This document shows positions 1 through 9,634 of a stretch of 15,095 nucleotides of DNA, one piece after another. The DNA is from Isohypsibius dastychi. Taxonomy: Eukaryota; Tardigrada; Eutardigrada; Parachela; Isohypsibiidae. Position numbers and translations under genes: made by a program. The DNA is taken from positions 1 to 15,095 of the forward strand of contig JAQIWT010000792.1 in the NCBI GenBank assembly GCA_034696485.1, in the 5' to 3' direction. Every line of letters starts with the position of its first letter. The stretch's first letter is position 1. The notes under the pieces were generated by a model. That model made no database searches and was not told the DNA's origin. It saw only the letters and a program-made list of their open reading frames with translations.

Positions 1-2
1 AT

Positions 3-22
3 CCCCCCCCCCCCCCCCCCCC
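3..22. repeat. Poly-C homopolymer tract (20 C)
   Basis: Twenty consecutive C residues lie almost at the first base of the window. A run this long is rare in the surrounding AT-rich sequence. It is either a genuine homopolymer microsatellite or an assembly or sequencing artefact at a contig edge. The sequence alone cannot separate the two. Confidence 0.95.
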
Positions 23-613
23 GATGAAGACCCGTGGAAACATTGTAAAAGCTCACTTTCAGGACCATTCATAGGGTTAAAAGCAGTACCGCAATAAAAG
101 ACCACGGGCCATAGCTACGTGGTCTCAGTAGATGCCGATCAACTGTACATAGGTGGTCATAAGTGATCTAACTGGACCGATATCGGTCGTTTTCTCCGCA
201 AGAACGTTGGAAACAATGGAGAATGCGTACGTACTTCTATTTGTTAAGAGTGCAGGGAACAAAAACAGCAAAATAGATGTGATAGTGTGTCGTTGTTTGA
301 ACAGATCCATCGGATTGCATCTGACAATTCAGTGACCACTGCACATGCTGTGGATTTCTCGGGCTTTTCGTCCAATCCACTACATTTGGCGCGGGGCATG
401 TGCTTGATAGCTGAAACATTGCACTGCAGTGGGTATTTCTTTTCTCGGAGCAATTCAGCACCAGTTCGGTAATTGACCTAGAGTCCGAAGATGACCCAAT
501 ATTCCTCACGCACGGAAAAACTACCGTACGAAATCTTCAGAACCGATTTTTTTTCACATTCCAAGCAACCAATTCAGTAACAAAGCACATTGACAAACGG
601 ATCACAGCGATTT
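23..613. other. Gene-poor stretch downstream of the C6orf136-like gene
   Basis: No gene can be supported here. The minus strand carries a 69-residue open stretch (453 to 244) with six cysteines. A hydrophobic segment (TSILLFLFPALL) lies in another frame immediately downstream. This layout vaguely recalls the cysteine-rich, hydrophobic-tailed gene at 13662-14499, and it could be a decayed relative. A plus-strand AATAAA occurs near 91-96, but no plus-strand coding exon is visible upstream of it. The final part, just below 614, should be the 3' UTR of the minus-strand gene. Confidence 0.4.
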
Positions 614-3109
614 TTAATCCATGACGAAAGCAGGTACAATGAATCCAACAAACGCAGCCAATTTCACAAACTTGCTAGCCACAACTTTCTCCTTCTGGTC
701 ATCCGGCATCATTTTGTCGGCAACGTGTTTGTAGATAAGTCCGTCCTCACCCACGTGGAATATACTGAAGCCGTCGATGTAATCCATCAAGTTGGCACTT
801 CCGCCCGGCCTGAAGAACTTCCAGAACTGCAGAAACGGCTTGAAGTTTCCGAACTAAAGCAAAACAAACTGACCATCAGTCAAAGTATAATCAGGGGCTG
901 ATAACTTTCCAAATCGCGATACAGAACGAAAAAAATATCAATTCCTAATAACAAACAATTCATGAAATAATCTTTCTATCCGATGTAGTTAATTACATGG
1001 TCCGATAATGCATGTTCAAATCTTTCCATTCAGCTGAAAACAAATTGATTATTTTTCACGAGAAAAAGACTTTCCGGTGTATTTTTCTTTCTTCTTTTCA
1101 CTCTGAATTCTTCCCCTGAAATCTGAAAACGAACCGCAATAATTCAACACAAAAAAGCGATTCCATAAAAATCGGTTTTCATTTCAATTAAACAAATAAA
1201 TAACTTCCGGTTTGGAATGCGACTATACTTTCAGCATCAATTCCTTTCAAAAAATTCAGATTACGGTATCCAAAGGCAAACCATTTATTTTATGTAAAAA
1301 AATGAAGAACCGCCAATTGATTGATAACGTTCGCAATGAGGAGTCAGTAGCAAAATTTGGTATTACCATTTGAATCCGCCATCGAACTCTGACTGTGTTG
1401 TCTTCCGGATGTGTTGTGATTTTCAAGACATCCATCCGGATGTGAGCGCAAGCGAGATGTCCAAGCGCTTTATACTTGCTGATCTGCATCGAATAGTTGT
1501 TGATACCTTTCGTCGTCACATTCCTGATCTTGTTTTCAAAAATCACATCCGGGTGATATATTTTATAATTGTGGATCTTCGTGAAAAACGACGGCAGACT
1601 TTCGGCTAGTTGCTGCGAAATATATTCCAGGTTCTCCGTTCTTTTGTCAACTGGTTTCGGTTTTGATAAATCCGCAGAACTTGAGGAAGAAGAAGAAACA
1701 GGTGAAGAGTGGTCCACTGCATTCAACTAAAAAACAAATCACTGTCACCAGAAACCGTGTTCGAAGATTTAAGAAAAAAGCCAAAATCCTTAAATTTTGG
1801 GGAACTTCGAATCAAACAGAAACTTCAAATCTGTCAAACTGAGAAATTTTGAGAGAAATCTTCTTATTTCTTGTGAGCAGCCTAAATTAGACCAAATCAG
1901 CCGAATCTTTGACTGATAAACCGGTATGTCTCTAACTGATGTCTCGCAAGCCAGAAAAACGTAGTAAAATCAACCGAAATCCTCTCGATAAAATTTGAGA
2001 GATTCTAAAATTTAGTTATGACTTTTCCAAACGAGAATTTCAAAGATTTTGCAAATGTTGGGCTGACCAAAATTCAAAGAGGAAGAAACTAATTTCTTAC
2101 ACCAGAAGAAGTACCCTCAGAACTCTCCAACATGTAATTTCACAAAATCGAAAAATCATATTTTTCTATTCCGTTTTTTTCTTCCGCTAACGAAAAACTC
2201 GACTGCATCGGTGATGCTGATAATCATGACAGACTTTTCCGAAGATATAACAAATATCATAAACCTTGGTCGATAACCAGAATGTGACATCAAGATAACA
2301 GAATTTTTTAAAAAAAAAGACAAAAATTTTGTCTTTCTGCTTGTTCAAAACTGACGAATTGTGAGGAACAAATCTTCTCGACAAATTTTACACGAATATT
2401 CTATTCAAATCAAATTCTCCAAAGACAGTCTCAGAATTTCATCACGACGAAACTTGAAATAAAGTACAAAAGTAAGTAACGAAAAGATTGAAATATTTCC
2501 AACATGTTGTATATTCTATGTTCGGAAAATGGCCACAGTATCTCCAGTTTCTCGGGCTTTTTCCAGTCTTTTCGTTTCTCACCTTCAGTTCATCCTGTTG
2601 CGGGGGAGATATTCTAGCCACAGCTTCTGCATGCCAAACGCTGTATCGGAAGCTCTGTAAATTCTCCCATTTCTTTTTCTGGAAAAAATCAACCGGAAGT
2701 ACAGCTGGTGGTCCAAGCAGGGCTGTTTTCACAAAATCCAGCATGTTGTGTGGAGGCCCTCCTTGACGTTGAACAAAATGATCAAAACTATCCAAACTTC
2801 CGGCGGAAAAAGCGGGCATGAAATGACTTTGATAAGCAACATGAGATATTTCATCTTTGAAGGTCCCCAATGACGGCGCGAGCCTGAATACACAACAAAC
2901 CACACTTCAGAATCAAATAAGTTTTGTTTAACCAATTCTGAATTGAATAAAAGTGCTGATCGAACATTTCGGTGGAAACTCAATGACGAAATAAAAAAAT
3001 ACTTCGCCCGTTGTTGAACCGATCTTCCGCGTCTCATGTTCAGGGCTCTCCTGTAAACCCGACCAAACCGTATTGGGTGCTTGGCTAACATTGCCAAAGA
3101 TACGGTCAT
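614..3109 (-). CDS. C6orf136: C6orf136-like DUF2358 protein, four coding exons, probably mitochondrial
   Basis: The inferred exons are 3109-3003, 2883-2583, 1726-1367 and 853-614 (TAA). All introns are GT-AG, and frames join to give 335 residues; human C6orf136 is about 315. The last two exons are the firm part. They carry the DUF2358 pattern: LPSFFTKIHNYKIYHPDVIF near residue 181, then a His-Pro-Glu-Asp turn followed by VRVRWRI. After the splice come GEDGLIYKH and DKMMP, then a hydrophobic C-terminus (LAAFVGFIVPAFV). The two upstream exons are inferred from splice signals and frame. Exon 1 starts MTVSLAMLAKHPIRFGRVYR and then runs on with more arginines and no acidic residue in its first 36 residues, as in a mitochondrial presequence. 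Exon 2 is not recognised. The molecular function of the family is unknown to me. The exon at 1726 begins with TTG directly after an AG acceptor, so it is internal and does not supply the start codon. Confidence 0.82.
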
Positions 3110-3708
3110 TTTCACGGGAATCCTGTAAATCAAAACCAGAACGGTGAAAATGGGGGAAAGCGATCAATTCAAATTTAATCGGAAATAAAATTCGACCAGA
3201 CAGGACTTCCGCTGAACTCAACTGCAAAATTCCTACCTGCACAAAGTCAAGATTCCATCCGAATCAAATAGTTAATTCAATGCAGAAAATGAGTCAGAGA
3301 TATTTCAAATGATCGAAATCACGAAAGAAATCGGAAAATCTGCAGAACTGAAATCTTTATTTACGTATTGCATTGCAGCGTATATTGCAGGCGCGTGCGG
3401 GTCTCGTTGACGCCCCCACTGGCTGGAGTTTCTTTATCATGGAGTTGGTCGAAGGGTGCAGTATGTACGCTTCGGGTAACGAAACACCGAAGTCAAACCA
3501 AAGCTTATTTCCAAAATTATTTCGGGAAACATTTTGAAACTTGACTGTCTGTCGTTCTTTCTTCCCGAATATCGCCCAATGCGAGCTGGAAGTTTACGAA
3601 GCAACTGATTGATTTTCGTTGATCTTTAGGCTACGGTGAGCAGGAAGCTGGTTTGAACGCTCATATTTCGGTTCAGTTCTCAAGTTGCATTTTTTTCGCA
3701 GTTCCGCC
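3110..3708. promoter_or_regulatory. Divergent promoter region with 5'-UTR introns between C6orf136-like gene and TBP
   Basis: Two genes point away from each other here, so the promoters must lie in this interval. On the minus strand, a donor (CAG|GTAGGA at 3237/3236) and an acceptor (TTACAG at 3123) define a plausible 114-nt 5'-UTR intron ending 13 nt before the ATG. On the plus strand, ACG|GTGAGC (3635/3636) and TTTTTTCGCAG (3701) define a plausible 66-nt 5'-UTR intron ending 7 nt before the TBP ATG. That acceptor could equally serve spliced-leader trans-splicing. A locally GC-rich block around 3388-3425 is the likely core promoter. I found no clear TATA box on either side. Confidence 0.5.
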
Positions 3709-5248
3709 ATGGATCCTCACAACATCGATCTTCCAAGCCCAGCCTTCTCCAACACAGAGCAGTATTATTCTGGCAGTACTCCTATGCGAGAATATCCTGG
3801 CAGCACTCCAGCTCGAGATCGAATTCCTTCTTATGCGCAAACGCCAAGTGGAGCAGATGAACGTCATGGCGGACCATTATCCGTCTCAGGAAGTGCTTTT
3901 GTTCACAGCGGAGCTCATAAGTTTTCAGCACCGATGACGCCGTCAGGATCGGGAGGGAATAATCCAGAAACCCCACGTGCTCCTGCATCGCATAACACTT
4001 TTCGCTCGCAGATGTCCCATGTTGGATTTCCGCCATCTACTCCGATGCCAATGACTCCTCAAACTCCTGCTACTGTTGACAGCGGCATCATCCCACAATT
4101 ACAGTGAGTTCATTTGAAATCTGAGTGGATGTAGGGAGTAGCTAGCTAGTGAATCGATCGTAAGAAAGTGTTTTGTAGAAATCGAAATGTCCTCCAACCG
4201 GAAGTTGAATTGATACTTGTTTTATTGTGAGATTCGGTGTTGTTTGTTTGAATTGTTAGACGAATGGTTCTATCCGGTTTCCAGAATTATTATTATTTTC
4301 TTTCCAATCTTATTTTGCTCTGTAGATGTTGAATGCACATGCGGTCCGAAAAGAACGGTTTCATTTGCAGGAAATGGATTTACTCATGTGAATGCTTTTG
4401 AGTTCTTGTGACCTTTTTGAGTTGGAAAACATCGGTGAATTCTATCAGGCTGCAGAACGTTAGTGTTGTGATAGTGAGAATTAAATTTTTGCAAGAACAG
4501 GATCGTTTCGTCAGTTTCAAATGTTTTTTTCCGGTTTTTTGAAGATATCGATAGTAATAACATTTTATTGTTTTAGGCTTTCTATGTTGAATCGTCAATT
4601 TTCTGCTTTGTTTGTTACTTTTCGTGTTGTTGGTTTTTGGTTTCCTGTGAGCTTTCTCAATAAGAAAATCACGTCACTTTTTGTGGCCGACATCCCTCCC
4701 TCGGTTTTCTATGTTCCATTATTTTCAGGAATATTGTGGCCACCATAAATCTCGGTTGCAAGTTGGATCTGAAGAAAATCGCCCAACACGCACGTAACGC
4801 CGAATATAATCCCAAGCGTTTTGCCGCCGTCATCATGCGAATTCGCGAACCCCGCACAACCGCTCTGATCTTCAGTTCCGGTAAGATGGTTTGCACCGGC
4901 GCAAAGAGTGAGGATGAATCCAAGTTAGCCGCCCGGAAATACGCTCGAATCATCCAGAAACTCGGCTTCGAAACCAAATTCACCGACTTTAAAATCCAAA
5001 ATATGGTCGGAAGTTGCGATGTAAAATTCAACATCCGGTTGGAGGGACTCGTTCTTCAGCATGCCCAGTTTTGCAGTTATGAACCGGAACTGTTCCCTGG
5101 ACTGATCTACAGGATGGTTCGACCTCGAGTTGTGCTGCTCATCTTCGTTTCCGGGAAAGTTGTGCTGACTGGAGCGAAAGTGCGAGAGGAGATCTATGAA
5201 GCGTTTGAAAGCATTTATCCGATTCTCCGCAGTTTCAAGAAATCTTGA
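3709..5248 (+). CDS. TBP: TATA-binding protein (TBP), general transcription factor
   Basis: Exons 3709-4103 and 4729-5248 (TGA) join through a 625-nt GT-AG intron in phase 2 (CA|GTGAGT to TTTTCAG|G), giving 304 residues. TBP binds the TATA minor groove in TFIID and serves all three nuclear RNA polymerases. The C-terminal 176 residues are the two-repeat saddle, nearly identical to fly and vertebrate [61 protein letters not shown]. All four DNA-kinking phenylalanines are present (KRFAAV, LIFSSG, ELFPGL, LIFVSG). The N-terminus (1-128) is Ser/Thr/Pro-rich, with two GSTP repeats and a [11 protein letters not shown] motif typical of animal TBPs, but it has no polyglutamine tract. The start has a strong context (CCGCCATGG) and follows a splice acceptor by 7 nt. 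AATAAA lies 11 nt after the stop. Confidence 0.98.
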
Positions 5249-5258
5249 AATTCGTTGT

Positions 5259-5264
5259 AATAAA
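5259..5264 (+). terminator. TBP poly(A) signal AATAAA
   Basis: A canonical AATAAA hexamer begins 11 nt after the TBP stop codon, implying a very short 3' UTR. A T/GT-rich stretch follows (TGTGTATTTCTTTC, then TTGGTTGTTTTTC), as expected for a downstream element. Confidence 0.75.
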
Positions 5265-5827
5265 AAGCGATTGTGTATTTCTTTCTGAACTTGGTTGTTT
5301 TTCTGTTAAGAACGGTTGACTTTTATTAACTTGCATAAGTGAGATTGATGAATCCAATCTTGTTTTCTTCAGCGGACACGCGGTATTTTACTTTCAAATT
5401 TAAAAACGTGAAAGATTTAGAATATCATCGGAGGAAAACGCGAAGAAATTGCCGGTCTTTGGCTGTTGAAATCGAAAGTTTTTCACTATTTCGGATCTGT
5501 AACTTCCGGTCCCGTCTTCCTGCATGCGTGTTCCGAGTTTTGACCACCAAAAACACAGAACTTCAGATGGATATTTTTCTCAAATACAAAATAAGTCGAG
5601 GCACAGCTACAATGAATAAAAACATTTGCCTCAAAATGCACTACATTACAAGTCAAACTGAAACCGCCATGAAGAACTCATTTACGATTCATTAACGTAA
5701 CTTCGTCTGACCACCGTATCGTAGAAGTCTGCCCGTATTTATTAACATGTCAGAGTCGAGTTAAAAACAAAACAAAGAAATCGCAGTCCATCCTTTTCTT
5801 GCACCTGCTTCCGGAAGTGACCTTTTC
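5265..5827. other. Convergent intergenic region between TBP and the four-helix membrane gene
   Basis: This is the 3'-to-3' space between two convergent genes. An open plus-strand stretch of 118 codons (5339-5695) has no recognisable motif, low-complexity basic and polar composition and no supporting splice or promoter signal, so I do not call it a gene. A copy of the recurrent octamer ACTTCCGG lies at 5502-5509. A second copy (CCGGAAGT, 5811-5818) forms a CTTCCGGAAG palindrome just past the stop of the minus-strand gene. Confidence 0.6.
5738..5743 (-). terminator. Poly(A) signal AATAAA for the four-helix membrane protein gene
   Basis: Read on the minus strand, AATAAA lies 84 nt downstream of the TAG stop at 5830-5828. 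It is the first canonical hexamer after that stop and faces the TBP signal across the convergent gap. Confidence 0.55.
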
Positions 5828-6681
5828 CTATACTGCTCGCACCACGACGTCTCCCACTTTCCCGCGCTCTGCATCGCGGAGAACCACATTTCGTACCTTC
5901 ATTGTTCCAAGATAGTTCGCCACGGTGACCATGCAGGCAATCTGTCAAAGAGAAAGAAATTTGCCAAACTTTAGAAAATCAAATTCAAAACTTCATCACC
6001 AACGACTGATTATCCCCATTTCCAAGAAAAATGAAAATAAAATACTGTTTAGTCAGAGAACTTGGCCGAATGTCGAGAATTGCTCATCAACTCACCGAAA
6101 TGACAACATGAAGCGCGAGAGCTCCCATCATGATTCCACACTCCATTCGAGTAGTGTCGATCAAGTCTCGGACTTTCGAATCCAACTCCCGACCTTTCTC
6201 TTCTTCCGCCTAAAACAACAATTCGTTTTTCCATCGTTATTCCATCAAATTCATCTGGATAGACATACGACATCATCATTCAGCTCGACCAGAAGGTAAG
6301 TAACATAGCAGAACATTCCAGCAGCGACCGCGGTCAGGGCACCTTGTATGATCATCCAGGCCAGAATCATCCCTTGATTATTCTACACAATCAATCAGAT
6401 ATCGAGCAGTTTTTCTCAGTTTTCGTTTGGGACTCACCTTTTTCAGTCCAGCAAGGAGCAGCACTCCGAGCAGAAACGAGACGATGCTCGCCACGAGATT
6501 TGAAACGATATCCCTTTCAGACGACTTGGTGATGGTACGAATGGTGCCCATGATTGCACTCATCTGCGTAACAGAGAAGAATGACAATGGATCAGGAAGT
6601 TGTTGCATCATCCGCGCTGATACCTACCATGAAATAACCAGCCACACCACGAACGCGATTCTCCAGACTGCAGCACCCCAT
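5828..6681 (-). CDS. Small four-helix membrane protein, five exons
   Basis: The exons are 6681-6628, 6563-6438, 6382-6269, 6209-6096 and 5941-5828 (TAG), giving 173 residues. All four GT-AG introns (64, 55, 59 and 154 nt) are in phase 0. The start is the ATG of MGCCSLENRV. Predicted helices are about residues 12-28, 37-58 (IVSFLLGVLLLAGL), 64-92 (GMILAWMIIQGALTAVAAGM) and 122-147 (CGIMMGALALHVVISIACMV), with a charged loop 94-121 (AEEEKGRELDSKVRD). The Cys-Cys pair next to the N-terminus, four helices and a short charged tail recall the arthropod DUF4728 and LAPTM-like tetraspan families. That assignment rests on layout, not on a diagnostic motif. It probably sits in plasma or endo-lysosomal membrane. 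The coding exons have no single long frame because each is only 54-126 nt. It is divergent to the DUF4419 gene. Confidence 0.8.
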
Positions 6682-7461
6682 TTCCGCTTGTTTTCGAGAT
6701 TCAAAGAAGGAAAACTTCAGCTTGTAGAAAACAACGGAGAATGCAAAAGGATTGAGTGGACAAGAGAACTGATAAGAAATGTCAATTCGACAGAAACTAC
6801 AAGGTATCGTAAGCGGAAATCTACGAAATGAAATGGGAGTGACGAAAGCGAGACGGACCACGGAGGAGCACCAGGCGTGTGAGCCAGACGGTTATCAGGT
6901 GATGTGGCGTGAAATTCCTGTCAGTGTGACCTCAGCTAAATGACGTCAGTGGCAATGACCTAATGGCGATGACATCGTGGGAACGGGGCGGTGGTCGGTG
7001 GAGGTGAGCGTCTGCCTCGCTTTTACTGAAATGACGATTATTTGCTTTCTTTCCGATTCCGAGTTACAGCCCAGATGATGAACAGAAGTCCCTAATTCGG
7101 GGTCTTCCGTGTTTTAGCTGCCAATTCTTATTACTTATGGCATCTCTTGGACGATCGTAATGAAAACCGGAGAAAGCGAAACAACCACTGAGCACTGAGG
7201 AGAGGTTAATTATTATTAATAGTATTAATGATCTAAATTTTGCGGCCACTTCCGCTATCCCTCTTTGTTTTATTGTTGACGATCGCCACTACTTAAGTAA
7301 AAATGGCTAACTGACTGAAAGGTACTAGCTTACGAACGCCAAGAAGGACCTGTCTGTCTCAACGGTAGGCGATTGCCTAAACGCCGTAACGGCTTCCTCC
7401 AATTACTGTTAACGCTGACTTCTGGCTGTACAGTATGCGTAGGCGTTAAAAGAACGGTGCA
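6682..7461. promoter_or_regulatory. Divergent intergenic region upstream of the membrane-protein and DUF4419 genes
   Basis: The space separates two genes that point apart and must hold both promoters. A GC-richer block (6840-7015) includes a perfect CRE palindrome with several half-site variants. A run of small inverted repeats lies at 7350-7455: AGGC-GATT-GCCT, GCCG-TAA-CGGC, and TTAACGC paired with GCGTTAA about 35 nt away. I see no coding exon here. The AT-rich word GTTAATTATTATTAAT (7205-7220) recurs at 11780-11795, but it is low complexity. Confidence 0.5.
6941..6948. promoter_or_regulatory. CRE-like palindrome TGACGTCA
   Basis: This is a perfect CREB/ATF consensus about 260 nt upstream of the membrane-protein ATG. 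TGACCTCAG, TGACCTAA and TGACATCG lie within 45 nt of it and look like half-site variants. Clustering makes a functional promoter element more likely than a chance octamer. Which of the two divergent genes it serves cannot be told. Confidence 0.5.
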
Positions 7462-7555
7462 GTACGTCTCCGCCAATATTTATGGTAAACCCCCTCATGA
7501 TCGTGTCTGTGTCAAGTCTATGAGGGGTTTACCATAAATATTGGCGGAGACGTAC
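7462..7555. repeat. 94-bp hairpin element, copy 1 (inverted repeat, arms about 36 bp)
   Basis: The left arm 7462-7498 and right arm 7520-7555 are complementary over their whole length, apart from one extra C in the left arm (five C against four G). The loop is 21 nt (7499-7519). The outer arm reads GTACGTCTCCGCCAATATTT. The same outer arm recurs at 15019. A flanking TA on both sides would fit a Tc1/mariner-type target duplication, so a palindromic MITE is the simplest identity. A structured RNA or precursor hairpin is possible. It lies 130 bp upstream of the DUF4419 start codon and could fall in that gene's 5' UTR. Confidence 0.9.
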
Positions 7556-7685
7556 AGACACCAGCCAGCCAGGCCCAAGAACGACCCAACCAGTCGTGGA
7601 ATTGTCGATCTGCTGATTTATTTCTTCTTGGAATTCCTTGGTAATCTATTTTCTCCGCAAATAATCCATTCTCCCGCATCTCGAA

Positions 7686-9634
7686 ATGCCTGTGTCCTTC
7701 TATCCTTCCAAATCGACTACCAAGATGGCACCGTGCCGATCAAAGAAATACGCTACTGACCACATCACCATGTTCAAAGGTGCCTGCGCGAGTCAACTCG
7801 TCGATTCCTGCACGATATTCTTTCAGTCATCCTTCCAAGATGAAGATCTCGCCGCCATTCCAACCATCCCTGCCGACAACGGCTTCATCAGAGCAGCTCT
7901 TCGGGCATACAACCATCATCATCATCTCGTCATTCGGCCTGACGATATCTGGATGACCATCTTGACCCAGTTCAACCTCTACGTTAATGCCCATGCTGAG
8001 GAACTTCGTCACTTATTCGTCGAGCATCCAGGGAAGATTACACTGGAAATTATAGCCTTGGGATTCCGTGATACGGTTGACTTCGGAGACCTTGCTGTGC
8101 AGATGGGACATTTGATTGAAAAGAATGTTGTGGATGCGGATCTGCGTGCCTGGATCATCCCGGACTTCACGACGACCACCGAGAATGATCAAGTTGTTTC
8201 TTCAGTCATCATGATGGCCACTGTCCAAGCATATTTTGAATACAGAATGCAGTTGGTTGGATGTGGATTGCCAAAGGTAAGTTGCTCGATTTACTGTAAA
8301 TTGTCCACCCGGAAGTGGCAGGAGAAAATTCTGTTTCTAAATTCTGGCTTTTTTCTCTTGTAATAAAATAATTGTGCTTGTAATAACTTACTCTGTATGT
8401 AATTCGCTAAATTGAAAGGATCGTTCGACTTATAATTCCCCCTGTTTTCAAGTTCCAACCCATTTCCATCGAAATGGCTGACCAGGCACTGGCTTGACCT
8501 ACTTCTTCTCGTTTATGCTAACTTGAAACCCAACACTTCTGTTAGGAGTCAAAGAATATTCGACCAAGATTTTTCGCGCCAAAAACTGAACCAGTTTCAA
8601 TTTTGGGTTGAGTTTATATTGTTGCCCTTGATCTTTGGTTTTTTTTAGCGTGAGTAAAAATAGGCTAATTCTTATTCAGTTTTTCTACGTATCTGAATTA
8701 TTCAAACATAACTAGAACTTTTGTAACAAATATTTCCATAAAATTTGGATCAAACTCCGGATTCCCAGGTTCAAAATATTTTGCCGTTATTTTCACTTCC
8801 GGTTAAAAATTGTTGTCATACCTGACTTAGAAATCTGGTCTAATTTGTATAATTAATATCTTTGTTTTTCAGGTTACTCTGCTTGGTGAAAAGGAAGACT
8901 GGGTGCAATTGCTGAAAAAGATCGACAAACTGCAAACATTTGGAAAAGAGACGACTCAATGGCATTCGCTTCTCAAGCCGGTTCTCTCGCACTTCGTCGA
9001 CTCGTTTGACCACCCAGATTCGCCGGAGACAGTAGACGTCTGGGGGAAAATTGCGTATGAACGTTGGGGCTCGAGTGGAAGACCAAACTACCTTTCTGGC
9101 TGGATCACAGCATTCGTCTTCTTCGACAAAAGAGGACGCAGTTGCTATTATGATAAGGATGAAAAGGGTATTGTTCTGGATGGAATTACTTTTCATCGTT
9201 CAAGCCATTCCATCCCACAAGCTTACGCGGAAGTGCCAGTTACAGTGGACGACAACGGGGAGATCTTCGAGACCCAAATGGTTGCAGGTGTGGTCGGATA
9301 TAGCGTTACGGATAGTGGGGAAACCGGGGAATTGAAGAAGAAAGGTCACGACGGGAAGCGAGATACGGTGCAGCCAGTATCTGGGTGGTGGATCTTCGAT
9401 GCTGTGGAGCAGAAAGCCAGAAAACGCCAGTATCGTCCCAGAGTTTCCATTTCCAGTTCGGAAGATTCCGAAGAAGATTCCGAAGAAGATTCCAAGAAAG
9501 ATTCCGATGGAGATTCCGATGAAGATTTCGATCCAGATTCTGATAAGGATTCCGATGAAGATTCTGATGAGGATTCCGATGAAGATTTTGATGAGGATTC
9601 CGATAAAGATTCTGATGCAGTTTCCGATAAATGA
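7686..9634 (+). CDS. DUF4419 domain protein with acidic Ser-Asp repeat tail
   Basis: Exons 7686-8276 and 8873-9634 (TGA) join in phase 0 across a 596-nt GT-AG intron (AAAG|GTAAGT to TTTTTCAG|GTT), giving 450 residues. The DUF4419 signature is unmistakable: NGFIRAALRAYNHHHHLVIR followed by PDDIW (residues 65-89), LTQFNLYVNAHAEELR, LLGEKEDW right after the splice, then PNYLSGWITAF (about 268-278). The usual GWW near the domain end is at 368-370. The MPV start matches the opening I associate with family members, so no upstream exon is needed. Residues 392-450 are a low-complexity acidic tail of (E/D)DS(D/E) repeats, not part of the family core. Function is unknown for the family; no catalytic residues are established. 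Family members are most familiar to me from fungi and protists, so an animal copy invites a test for horizontal origin. The intron shows it is a resident eukaryotic gene. Confidence 0.95.
9458..9633 (+). repeat. 12-bp coding tandem repeat (GATTCCGATGAA type)
   Basis: About fourteen diverged 12-bp units occupy the end of the DUF4419 coding region and produce the alternating Asp/Glu-Asp-Ser tail. Units vary at third positions and at Glu/Asp/Lys codons, so the array is old enough to have mutated while staying in frame. Length variation between individuals is likely at such an array. Confidence 0.9.

Noticed and set aside
2928-3242. 104-codon minus-strand frame overlapping the first exon of the C6orf136-like gene
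   Set aside because: It runs across a good donor and acceptor pair. The alternative frame gives a methionine start, a presequence and an in-frame splice to the next exon.
5339-5695. 118-codon plus-strand open frame downstream of TBP
   Set aside because: It has no recognisable motif, its composition is basic and polar like translated AT-rich DNA, and it lies in a 3'-to-3' intergenic gap without promoter or splice context.
6290-6302. Plus-strand splice donor-like AAG|GTAAGT
   Set aside because: It falls antisense inside an intron-exon junction region of the minus-strand membrane gene, and no plus-strand exon can be read around it.
6427-6831. 134-codon plus-strand frame
   Set aside because: It overlaps antisense the first two exons of the four-helix membrane protein, which have matching splice sites and helices.
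7205-7220. Exact 16-base repeat GTTAATTATTATTAAT also at 11780-11795
   Set aside because: The word is AT-only apart from its first base and low complexity, and the flanking sequence diverges at once, so chance or simple-sequence bias explains it.
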